Part shown: positions 19,926-29,858 of the stretch, in pieces
Layout of the letters: each line of letters begins with the position of its first letter
Numbering within the stretch: position 1 is the stretch's first letter
Origin: Oidiodendron maius Zn
Lineage: Eukaryota; Ascomycota; Leotiomycetes; Myxotrichaceae
Assembly: GCA_000827325.1 (NCBI GenBank)
Contig: KN832873.1
Location: forward strand, 65,037 to 129,036
Length of the DNA stretch: 64,000 bases
Direction: 5' to 3'
Notes under the pieces: model-generated
Told to the model about the DNA's origin: nothing
Databases searched by the model: none
What the model saw: the letters and a program-made list of their open reading frames with translations, nothing else
Position numbers and translations under genes: made by a program

Positions 19926-22305
19926 ATGATAAAAGCGCTATGGTGCTCACATTGTTGTGGGAATCCTTGTAGCTTAAAGCACATCAATATGAATAGCGAT
20001 TACAATTCCTCCCATCCTGGAGTCGGAGCCGAAGGTCATGAACAGATGCTCGGCTCTGAGAGGAAAGTCTTCAAAGAATGGTTTCAAGAATATATGGCCA
20101 TAGAAGGGGATGATCTCTTTAGGGATTCTAATATTATTCAGGTGGTAAATTCTGATAAGCTTGATGTGGACTTCGTTGAACAACGAATACGGAAATTAGC
20201 ACCGAAAGCTCCTGTCACGAATGGATTCTGCGCCAGTTGTCGAGATCTCTTCGACAACTGGCCTACACTAGGTGGCTCATTGACTAGAGAACATGACTCA
20301 GAGCCAGATCTAGACGAATATGGATGGGAGTGTACTACTGCGCGGCTATGTAGCACTTTTGAACTGGAAGGGTCGGCAGGCTTTAGATGCAGATTCTGCA
20401 CATTCTTGCTGCAAAGCCTGAAAGACAGCGAATTACTTGACATATTTCGCAAGATTGAAGTACGCCTATACCATCTCGACGAGAATGCAATGCTAGCCTT
20501 GTCTATACAGAATTGGGGTACATCTATGCAACTCTTGTGGCTGAACTTGCCTGGTAAGGTTTGCACTCACTGCAATAAAGGCATAGCCGTGGATACATCA
20601 GTAGAGTCATGTTTCCTTCCAGCATCAGGTGCGTCATGCTTTACTGGTATGATAGTTGAATCTTGCTAACGCCTTGAAGCCGATTGTTACAATGACCCAC
20701 TTGACGTATTCAATATCGCGAGAAGCTGGTTGCTAAATTGCTCTGAAAGTCATGAACTTTGTAGAAGCAATGAGAACAGCATACTACCCACTAGACTGAT
20801 CTTAATCTCTAGTGAATCGCCACGGTTGCTACTAACCTCAGAGTGTACCAGGAGGCCCCAATATGCAACTCTATCACATAGCTGGGGTTCTTGTGATATG
20901 ATCAAGCTCACTTCAGAAAACCTCGACTCTTTTATTAAGATGATACCTGTCAAGAGGCTCCCGAACACTTTCAAAGATGCTATCGAGATCGCACAGCAAT
21001 TAGGTTTAGATTACTTATGGATTGACTCGCTATGTATTATTCAAGATAGTGAAGATGATTGGCAAAAAGAATCGGCCCTAATGAGTTCAGTGTACAGTGG
21101 TTCGACCATTACTATAGCTGCGTCTTCTGCTCGTGATAGCAATCATGGCTGTTTTCTCAAACCATCCAACTTTAGCGGCGGACTTCGAGCTCGAATCACT
21201 ATTGATGGGCAACAAAGAGGGCAAGATTTTCGGAGTAAGGAAGTCTACGATCTTTCAACCTTCAATACCCATTTAGGAACCAGAGCCTGGGCGCTCCAAG
21301 AGAAATTGCTACCCCCTCGAACGATTCATTTTGGCGATCGAGGTGCCTTCTAGGAATGTAGGGAGATAATTGCGTCTGAATACTTGCCAGATGGGTTTCC
21401 AGGGATGCTGGTTTCCCCACTCGTTCGTCGAAAGGGGAAATTTGAACGGCTCTGGCCTCAAATCATACAGCTTTATTCCGCAGCGAATCTAACTTTTGGG
21501 AAGGATAAACTAGTAGCACTTTCCGGAATCGCAAGGATTGCGTATAATGAAACCGGCGATCAGTATCTTGCGGGATTGTGGCGGGGTCAAATTATAGAGC
21601 AATTATGCTGGCGCCGTTTGGGATCTAAATCCAGAGTGAAGCGACCAGCTTGGCGGGCACCGACTTGGTCTTGGGCCTCTGTGGATGGAAGGGTATTCTG
21701 GCTTCCACTGCAAGACGGGTTTTTGGAAACTAAGTACGTGCAAGTCTTAGATGCAAACACGGAAAAATACGGTTATGATCCGTTTGGGCAAGTCGCTAAT
21801 GGAGTAATTCGTCTTGCTTGCTCTACTATGGTAGGCGGCCTACTTAAACAAATCCAGTGAATCGGAGGCCAAAGAATGCTCCATTATTGTGTCACACGCC
21901 AGCAACGAGGAGCAAGAACTTTCTATCCAGATAGACTGTTTGGACGATGGCTACCAAGAAGACAATAGACAAATTTATCTCTTGCCTCTCCTTGGTGGCA
22001 GAACTGGCCGCGCGAGTACGAAAGGCTCGGCAGACAAAGACTTGTTAGACGAGTTAATGATTCAGGGCATTGTGCTTCGGGCATCGTCATTCATAAAAGG
22101 CGATTTCTCTAGGATCGGATCTTTTAACTTCTATAAAAATAGAGTGTTCTTTCGCTCTCATAGTGAAGACGGCGAGAACGAGGCTTACGAGACCTTTCTA
22201 CAAATATTACAAGAACATGGGACATCGAGCGCTGAGGCAGCGTGTGCTGAGGTTATATCGAATCCCAAATATCCCGATAAACGATATGTCATCACTCTTA
22301 CATGA
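19926..22305 (+). pseudogene. HET (heterokaryon incompatibility) protein, inactivated by a TAG and a frameshift
   Basis: ATG 19926 (alternative 19989). Exon 1 ends at 20628. The intron 20629-20679 has a GTGCGT donor, GCTAAC branch and AAG acceptor. Exon 2 carries a full HET domain: YATLSHSWG, LPNTFKDAIEIAQQLGLDYL, WIDSLCIIQDSEDDWQKESA, SSVYSGSTITIAASSA and TRAWALQEKLLPPRTIHF. The frame then meets TAG at 21351-21353 where the family has Trp (GDRGAF-W-ECRE), a single G-to-A change. Similarity resumes at once and continues through LFGKDKL-like and APTWSWASVDGRV motifs, then shifts frame near 21830-21860 before ending with ECAEVIS-like codons around 22250. HET domains trigger cell death on non-self recognition. 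This allele is broken unless the stop is an assembly error. Confidence 0.82.
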
Positions 22306-22745
22306 AGGAGTTGCAATGGCAAAGGCCATTATAGAATTTGCCAGCGATCTACAGAACAAAGCTAGTGTTACTGTAAGAGGGGTGTTGCCTGGCGGGTTGT
22401 GGGCGGTGTGGGCTATTGGGCCATGAAGTACAAACAAGAAAAGACACTGGAGCAAGCAGAATAGAAGGGGAATTTGTGAGGCTGTCATTTACTGTTATTT
22501 TATTATGCATTAGTTTACTCGAATGCTAAATCCTTTATCACGCTTGGAGCTCACAACTCTTCTATCTCCAGTCCTGTATACCTAAAATGCCCTCTAGCAC
22601 TACACAAGCTTTGGCGCCGTTCCCCTCAATACTGTGCTCTCTTCGGCATGATATTTACAGTATCTATCATCACAATATGTTGAAAAAGACACCTGTCTTC
22701 TTGGCGAAAAAATGCCCGACGGAAGCCGCAGTACAGGAGAATAGC

Positions 22746-22907
22746 AGTACACAGTACTTAGTTGTACCTCTCACGTGCTATATGCTAAACAGCTAAGACA
22801 TGGGTACAAATGTGCTAACCGTATATATACTAGTTACCGTGATAACACTCTGCAAATTATAAAAACTTATAGAGTTTAGACTGAAGCTGGTTTCGAATGC
22901 TACTGTA
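22746..22907 (+). repeat. Family-R repeat, copy 1
   Basis: About 160 bp, from the GTACxTCACGTGCTA region to TTTAGACTGAAGCTGGTTTC then a TACTGTA end. Abuts copy 2 in tandem. Non-coding. Confidence 0.75.
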
Positions 22908-23050
22908 CTTAGTTGTACCTATCACATGCTATTTGCACCTGGGACATGGAGTAAATCTGCTAACCGTATTAGTGATATTTAGCGAGAAGGTCTTAGCAAA
23001 TTATAAAACATATACAGTTTAGACTGAAGCTGGTTTCGAACATTACTGTA
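22901..23050 (+). repeat. Family-R repeat, copy 2
   Basis: Direct tandem neighbour of copy 1, sharing GTTTAGACTGAAGCTGGTTT and the TATCACATGCTATTTG block. About 80 percent alike by eye. Confidence 0.75.
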
Positions 23051-23124
23051 TATAAAATACTAAGTATCTTAATAAGCGAGCAAGGATTTATTACACTTTA
23101 CCCAATACTGTAGTCGCAGCCATA

Positions 23125-23262
23125 TAGTAATATTCGAAACCAGCTTCAGTCTAAACTCTGTGTCTTTATAATTCGCGGAGAATTTTCTAACTAACTAGTA
23201 CAAATACAGTTAGCAAATTCGCACCTAAGCTGCTTAGCACATAACACGTGATAAGTAACTTA
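23125..23262 (-). repeat. Family-R repeat, copy 3 (inverted)
   Basis: Same family in reverse orientation: TAGTAATATTCGAAACCAGC near the left end and ATAACACGTGATAAG near the right. It lies about 315 bp upstream of the NLR start codon and pairs as an inverted repeat with copy 4 beyond the gene. Confidence 0.75.
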
Positions 23263-23577
23263 CACATAGGTAAATAATACAAACAAGTCAGCAGTTTAGA
23301 TCGGCATTTCATATAATCGTAGTTCTAGAAGCTTCTATATAATAGTATATTGCACAGTATTGCAGATATCCATGCGTAACTTTCTTGATCCCGCATAGCC
23401 ACGTATTTCAAACCTTCAAAAATGGTTTGCTCTGCTATACTGGGTCGCTTCTGCCTGGCGCGCCGCGTGACACTACTCTATTTCGACCACCTGCTGTTAG
23501 CCATGCACTTAACAACTTAGAGTCAGGTTTCTTGCAGCTCCTTCACTAAGACACAGTACCCAATAACGGTTTTTCAT

Positions 23578-26500
23578 ATGGCCGAAGCTCTAGCTACTGT
23601 TGGTGTTGTCTCTAGCATCGTCCAACTCGTTGACTTCAGCGCTAAAGTTGTACATCGTCTCGATGAGTTCTACTCTAAAGCAGGATCAATCCCGAAGGCT
23701 TTTCGACACGTCAAGACTGAGCTCCCTCTATTAAACATCACGCTTCAACGAATTAAAGAAGCTAATGCTGCGAGCTCCATGGCAGACGTAATAAAAAAGA
23801 CCCTCTCCCCTGTCATAGCAGGATGCCAAGAGCAAATCACTGAGCTGGACAATATCCTTATCAGGACACTGCCAGAAATCGATGACAGCTGGCGGAAAAG
23901 GGGCAAGAAGGCAATATTAAGCCTACGCCAAGACACCAAAGTTGAGAGCGTTACGAAGATCTTGCGAAATTATACTAGGATTTTAACGTTCTACTACGCT
24001 GCCACATCGTCAACCTTGCAGCCTCTTATAGGCAAGTGCCTTGTTAACGATTTACACTAACTTTAATCTAAGTATTCCACTGTAGATACAAAAGTCTCCA
24101 AGATCAACCGGTGGCTGTCTGCGCCAGACCCGTCTACGAACTACCAAATAGCGCTCAAGCAACGGCAGGCCGATACTGGACTTTGGCTCCTCGAGAGCGA
24201 ACAATACGCTCAATGGAAGACAAAAATTGCGTCACCCCTCTGCCTGTATGGAATCCCAGGGTGCGGAAAGACTGTCCTAAGCTCTAATGTCTTGCAAAAT
24301 GTGCTCCAACACTGCCACGATGATCCTGGAAAGGTGACCGCGTATTTCTTCTTCGATTTTACTGATGTGCAGAAACAAGACCCGGAGTTAATGCTGCGCT
24401 CGTTGCTCTGCCAGCTCTTACAGCAGTCCATTCAGATCTCGCCAAGTCTTGATGCCCTGTTTTCGTCCTGTGAAAATAGGCAGCGACAGCCATCAGTACA
24501 TACGCTATTAGAAGTGATGCAACATATAATGCAGGAGTTCCCGCAGGTCTATGTTGTTCTTGATGCTCTAGATGAATGCACCCGACGTACAGAGTTACTG
24601 GACATCCTTGAAACAATGGTGCAGTGGCAGCTTCAGAGCTTGCACCTTCTAGTAACGAGCCGAAGAGAACGGGATATCGAGAACACCTTAGAGGGTATTG
24701 CAGATCTACAGAACAGAATCTATATTCAAAGCGAACTAGTGGACAAAGATATACAGCGATACGTTCGACAAAGATTACTAGACGACCAAAGCTTGCACAA
24801 ATGGGCAAAAGACATTGGCATTAGGCAAGAGATTGAGGCCGCCTTAATGAAGGGAGCTCGTGGAATGTATCTGTCTTCCTTTAGCTCTCAGGGAATTTCT
24901 GTTGACGACTATCATAGGTTCCGATGGGCTGTATGTCAGCTAGACACGTTAGGAAAGTGTCGAAATCGAACAATGTTGCGCAAATCTCTCGCTGCATTGC
25001 CACCAACATTGGACGAAACATATGACCGTATTCTTCTTGCCATAAGCAAAGAGGATTCCAAGTACGCGGTCCGCATCCTACGGTGGCTGACATTCTCGGC
25101 TCGGCCACTTTTAGTAGAAGAAGTTGCCGAAGTCGTCGCTATTGACACAGAGCGTGACCCTGTATTCGAGCGAGATGAGGTTCTGGAAGATCCGCTAGAA
25201 GCGTTAAACATCTGCTCTAGTCTTATTACTATAATTACAGACTACGAAGGTGATTACGACGATGACTACGAAGGTGGTTATGATGATGACTATGAAGATA
25301 ATCACGATGATGACCACGAAGATAATCACGATGATGACCACGAAGATAATCACGATAACGACCACGAAGATAGACGGCCAAGGCCAACGAGACAAGTTAT
25401 CGCGTTGGCGCATTACTCTGTCAAGGAGTACCTCCTCTCGGACAGAATCCAGAGAGGCCAAGCAGCGCAGTACGGAATGGAAAATGCAACGTGCCATGAT
25501 GCTATAGCAAAAGGCTGCATTGGATACCTTCTTCAATTCCAACAACTGGAGGGGCTCTCTGAAGCAACCTTCAAGGGATTCAAGCTCGCACGATACTCAG
25601 CGGAGTTCTGGATCGGCCACGCCAGAGAGTCAGCTGAGCGAATGGAAGAATTGAGCCTGATTGCAATGAATCTATTCTCAACAGAAAGTGCTGCCTACCT
25701 TAACTGGATGCGGCTATATAATCCAGATAGGGCTTGGAAGTGTTTTCAACTAATACCAGAACTTATACCGGCTCCGCTATACACTGCAGCGCGCTCAGGC
25801 CTGAGGCAGGTAGTGCAGCTACTGCTCGATCGCGGCGCCGACGTCCACGCAAATCGTGGTAACCTCGGATACGGATATGCGCTGGAGGCAGCTTCGCGTA
25901 AAGGTCATAAAGAGGTCGTGCAGCTACTACTTGATCGCGGCGCCGACATTAACGCACGAAGTGGTAGTGGCTTTAGCAATGCACTACAAGCAGCTTCGTT
26001 TGGAGGTCATAAAGAGGTTGCTCAACTACTACTCGATCGCGGTGCCGACGTTAACGTGCGAAGTAGTGGCTTCTGTGGCAGTGCAGTAGAGGCGGCTTCG
26101 CTTGCGGGTCATAAAGGGATCGTGCAGCTGCTATTTGATTGCGGCGCCGACATTAACGCACCAAGTTGTAGTGGGTATGGCAATGCACTACAGGCAGCTT
26201 CGTTTAGAGGTCATAAAGAGGTCGTGCAGCTACTACTCGATCGCGGTGCCAACGTCAACGTAAATGGTGGTATCCATGGCAATGCACTATCGGCGGCTTC
26301 GTATGCAGGTCATAAAGAGGTGGTGCAGCTGCTACTTGATCGCGGCGCCGACATCAACATCAATGCGCCAACTAGTTGCTTCTATAACGATGCACTATGG
26401 GCAGCTTCAGTTAAAGGTCATAAAGATGTCGTGCAGCTGCTACTCGATCGCGACGCCGTCGTCAACGGACAAAGTAGTGACTATAGTAATGCACTACAAG

Positions 26501-26583
26501 CGGCTTCAGATGCAGATAATAAAGAGGTCGTGCAGCTGCTAGTGAAGGCAGGTGCTAATGTTATAGTTCCAGAAATGCAATAA
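23578..26583 (+). CDS. NLR-type protein: SesA-like N-domain, NACHT, ankyrin repeats
   Basis: Three exons, 23578..24031, 24086..24866 and 24918..26583, giving 966 aa. The first intron uses a GC-AG pair (GCAAGT donor); the second is 51 bp, in frame, and its removal restores RGMFRWAVCQLDTLGKC. Residues 1-150 form the SesA-like helical N-domain (ALATVGVVSSIVQLVDF). The NACHT NTPase has Walker A GIPGCGKT (about 207-214) and Walker B VVLDALDE (about 308-315), and LPPTLDETYDRIL follows. An acidic D/H/E tandem linker sits near residue 515-565. Eight ankyrin repeats (about 699-966) have near-identical cores, HKEVVQLLLDRGAD. Fungal NLRs sense non-self through the repeats and trigger cell-death responses through the N-domain. 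The gene looks intact and is bracketed by inverted family-R repeats. Confidence 0.88.
25236..25376 (+). repeat. Coding tandem repeat, D/E/H/N-rich (24-bp unit)
   Basis: Within the NLR coding region. An imperfect DYEGDYDDDYEGG segment grades into three nearly identical 24-bp units encoding NHDDDHED. It lies between the NACHT-associated helical region and the conserved HYSVKEYLLS motif, so it is an insertion in a normally compact stretch. It also creates a hydrophobic-looking open frame on the opposite strand, an artefact. Confidence 0.8.
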
Positions 26584-27004
26584 TGCAGTCAGGGAAATTG
26601 TATTTATATCATTAACATCGAGCTGTATTGCGCTATGATTTAGAGAAATAAGTTCCTAGGTAGTGAGAGATCTTCTAGCTATAAAAGAAGGATTCATAAA
26701 TATCAGTGATAAGTATTTGCTACTAGTAAGGCATAAAAAATGGTACTAGTACTCAGCGCGAAATAAAGAAGAGCAGAGCAAGTGAGATCAAAGTAGAAAG
26801 GCATTCTTCTAATACCGGTGCTGAGAGCGAAGCCGTCCTTAGAAGGGCTTCTAGCAAAATCGAAGAGCGATGGTGATTTGGTGATACTCGACGCCCTCTG
26901 AGTGCATATTTTAACCAAGCATCAGCCAATAGTAGCCATGAGCGAAAGGGCATGAGTGAGGTGGGAAGCCGAAGCTAAACACCCGATGGCAGCAAAGAAA
27001 TGGA

Positions 27005-27170
27005 AGTACACTACTTAAATCTACCTATCACGTGCTATTTGCTAAGTAGTGAATGCATGGGTGAAATGTTGCTAACTGTACCCGTACTATTTAGCGAGCG
27101 AGCTAGCGAATTATAAAACATATAGAGTTTTAGACTGAAGCTGGTTTCGAATATTACTGTACTAACTTAA
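27005..27170 (+). repeat. Family-R repeat, copy 4
   Basis: About 165 bp. Contains CTATCACGTGCTATTTGCTA and AGACTGAAGCTGGTTTCGAA and ends ATTACTGTA. Opposite orientation to copy 3; together they bracket the NLR gene over about 4 kb. Confidence 0.75.
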
Positions 27171-27679
27171 CTAAATCGTATTTTATTACGTATTATAAAT
27201 ATGTCATGTGGACTGTGAGGTTCTGGAATTTTTTACTCAAATTACTCAAATAACTGTCATATGGATATTATGACCGTTCCTATTCTGCTCATTACTGATA
27301 ATATAAAAAGTATTGCTTCTTAAAGGTTGGTGAATTTGTTGAAGTGAGTGGCCTTAGAAAAGGTACTCAGTCCTGAGCTTTCGGATTTTGTTGCTATGGA
27401 AGAGGGAAAGTACAAGGGGATAAGTGGGTTTCAGTATGTGGCTAGTCCTGTTTTGACGTGCGGTAGTGCTTATAATATAATACTCAAAGAGGGTCAAGAC
27501 TTCGTTATTTCAGGCTAATGTCAAATCTCTAAAGCTCTATCGCTATCTACTACAAGCTAGCAGTTATGATGTCCGATTATAATGCCCCTCTTTCTCTTGG
27601 AATAGCACTCTTCGTCTTTCCGATAAACTCCCCACCCCCCGAAGCTGACAACAACGCTTTTTGTTCCTAAGCACAATAT
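27171..27679. other. Intergenic
   Basis: AT-rich spacer downstream of the repeat and beyond the 3' end of the methyltransferase gene. No recognisable gene. Confidence 0.5.
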
Positions 27680-29362
27680 TTACTTCGGGAAAGTCGCTTT
27701 TCCGGCGGCGCGACTTGCAGCAAGAGCGCCAGAAAGGCCGAACTGGGACGCAAAACCGTTGATGCGGTGGGTGGCATTCAGATTCTTGACCGCGACCATC
27801 TGGAAGCAGGTAGCACTGCCCTGACGCGAGGCAATTGTGGACCAGGCTAGGAAGAGTTCCCAGATACGGTACCAGCGCAAGCCGTACTTGGCTTTGATGG
27901 TCTCGGCATTGCCGAGCCAGTTGCGATACCAGCGCCAGATGGTGCCCGAATAATGGACGCCGACCGTGTCGATGCTGGGATTGGGGTTAGTATGAATAAC
28001 GAGTTCGTGTTGTTACTTGTGTGCTCACCTCTTGATCTCCCATCCGGCGCCCTCAAGACAGCCAACGTAATTAGCAAGCGGGGTTGAGGCGTCGGCGCCA
28101 GGAAAGATGTATTTGTTCAAGAAAAGCCCCCAGATGAAGTCCTCATATTGCCACGCCTTACGCAGACCAGAGAGCTGGACATACATGGCGCCGTCATCCT
28201 CAAGCATATCATAGCACTGGCGGAAGAAGGTCGTAAGTCTGCGAATGCCCACATGCTCACCCATCTCGAGCTGAGAGATCTTGTTGAATTTTCGCGCCGG
28301 TATATCACGGTAGTCCATACACAAAAGGTTGCTTTGGCTCTCGGGGATACCCGCACGGCGGAGAGCGTCATTGCCCCAGGCGGCCTGGTTACGGGCAAGG
28401 GTAGCACCAGTGACGTGGGCACCATAGTTGACGCTGGCGAACTTGGCAAGGGTGCCCCAGCCACAGCCGATGTCTAAAAGTGATTCTCCTTCCTTGAGAG
28501 CGAGCTTCTCACAGACAATAGCCATCTTGTTGTCCTGCATCTCCTCCAGCGTCTCTTCGCGGGTGGGATCGGAGAAGATGCCGCTCGTGTAGACCATGCG
28601 GGGGCCGAGAAACCACGAGTAATGGTCGTTGCCACGGTCGTAATTGGGGCGGATCTGCTCCTCGTCCTGTTTGCGTGAGTGGAAGAGCACATCTGGGAAG
28701 AAGGTGAAGAAGATGAAATGGAAGAGAGCCCGTGTGAAGGAGAAGTTGGCCCAGTCATGGCGGTACTCCATAATATCGAGGCAGTCGCCATTGAACTCCA
28801 CGTCACCGTCGAAGTACATCTCATAGAATGTCTTCATTGGGATCTTGTTACGGCCGCTCCATCGCTGGCGGTCTTCTTCCTTCTTGAAAGTTATGTAGTG
28901 CTCGACGGGGCGGCCTGGAAGCTTGACTTTGTCGTTGATGTTTGGCGAGTAGGCCGAAGTAATGGTCCAGAAGCCGATCAAAATGGGCAGGAAGAAGACC
29001 AGAATGAAAAAGACGGTCGTCTTAAAGCCGCCACCGAGGCTGCGAGCGACAATGGTCGGGATGCCGAGCACCAGAGCTCCGAGGAGGTAGTTCGAGAAGG
29101 ACTCAGAACCGGGTCCCTCGGCGGGTAGGGGAGCATTATGGATGGTGGGAAACTTAAGTAGGCGTCAGTTTGAGTCAGCAAGTAGCCAATTGGTGTCAAT
29201 TGATGTCAATTGACTTGGTACAGGGAGCTCAATGGGACTCACAGTGGTGACTTGGACGCCACAGTCCTCGCCTGTCGCAAATTTTGAGGGCACAGCTGCG
29301 GGAGTCGCGATGAAGGTAATATCGCCCTCGAGCTCCTCGCCCTGGCGTTTCTGCGAAGACAT
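27680..29362 (-). CDS. Sphingolipid C9-methyltransferase
   Basis: Three exons, 29362..29243, 29152..28029 and 27974..27680, joined to 1,539 nt, 512 aa, close to the family length. The N-terminus is soluble (MSSQKRQGEELEGD). Two membrane segments follow (SNYLLGALVLGIPTIV and TTVFFILVFFLPILIGFW), then a cyclopropane-synthase-type SAM methyltransferase core with LLDIGCGWGTLAKFAS as SAM-binding motif I and EMGEHVGIRRL further on. The C-terminal exon (RWYRIWELFLAWSTIASRQG) matches the family end. The enzyme puts the C9 methyl group on the sphingoid base of fungal glucosylceramide, in the ER, after desaturation. Introns have GTGAGT/GTGAGC donors; the second has a TACTAAC branch. Intact. Confidence 0.92.
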
Positions 29363-29858
29363 GACAGTGGTGGCGGTTTATTGAAACCTTCTCAACTCTT
29401 GGGTCGGTGTTGTGATCTGTCTTGGAAGTATTCTGTTGCGGTATCCGGAAGCTAGTCCAGTTTCGGTGCTGAGTAACCACCACAAGAGCCGCACCAGAGG
29501 CTGTCAGAATTGATGGCACAGGCACCACTATAGCTGAAATCCCACATTAGCAAATGGAGCAACATTAAAATGGAAAAAGTTCGTGCGCATATATCTGAGA
29601 TGTCTAATCGATGTAAATTGGTAGTGGAATCTGGTAGGAGAGCGCGTTATAGTAATATAGAAGAAGAAATTGGGTATGCACCTGTGCCATCAATTCTGAC
29701 ACCCCGCTTCTTATATTCCGGGAAAGCGGCACGCGCCTTGCCGCCACATATTTTACCAGATAGATCTAGACAAGGTTGATCAATCTAACCAGGCCCGCAA
29801 TTCTGTCCGTGCTCTGAAGCTACGCAGTGCTGCTACTCCCTTTTATCCCCATTCTACC

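Noticed and set aside
22746-23262. CRISPR-like array
   Set aside because: Repeats of about 150 bp in mixed orientation without regular spacers in a eukaryotic genome; they are dispersed repeats.
24867-24917. Extra 17 residues inside the NLR protein
   Set aside because: They correspond to a 51-bp in-frame GT-AG intron; removal restores the family motif FRWAVCQLD.
25204-25545. Hydrophobic minus ORF (VVIIVIIFVV repeats)
   Set aside because: Reverse reading of the D/E/H coding repeat; not a membrane protein.
28148-29128. Plus-strand ORFs opposite the methyltransferase
   Set aside because: Antisense shadows of a GC-rich conserved coding exon.
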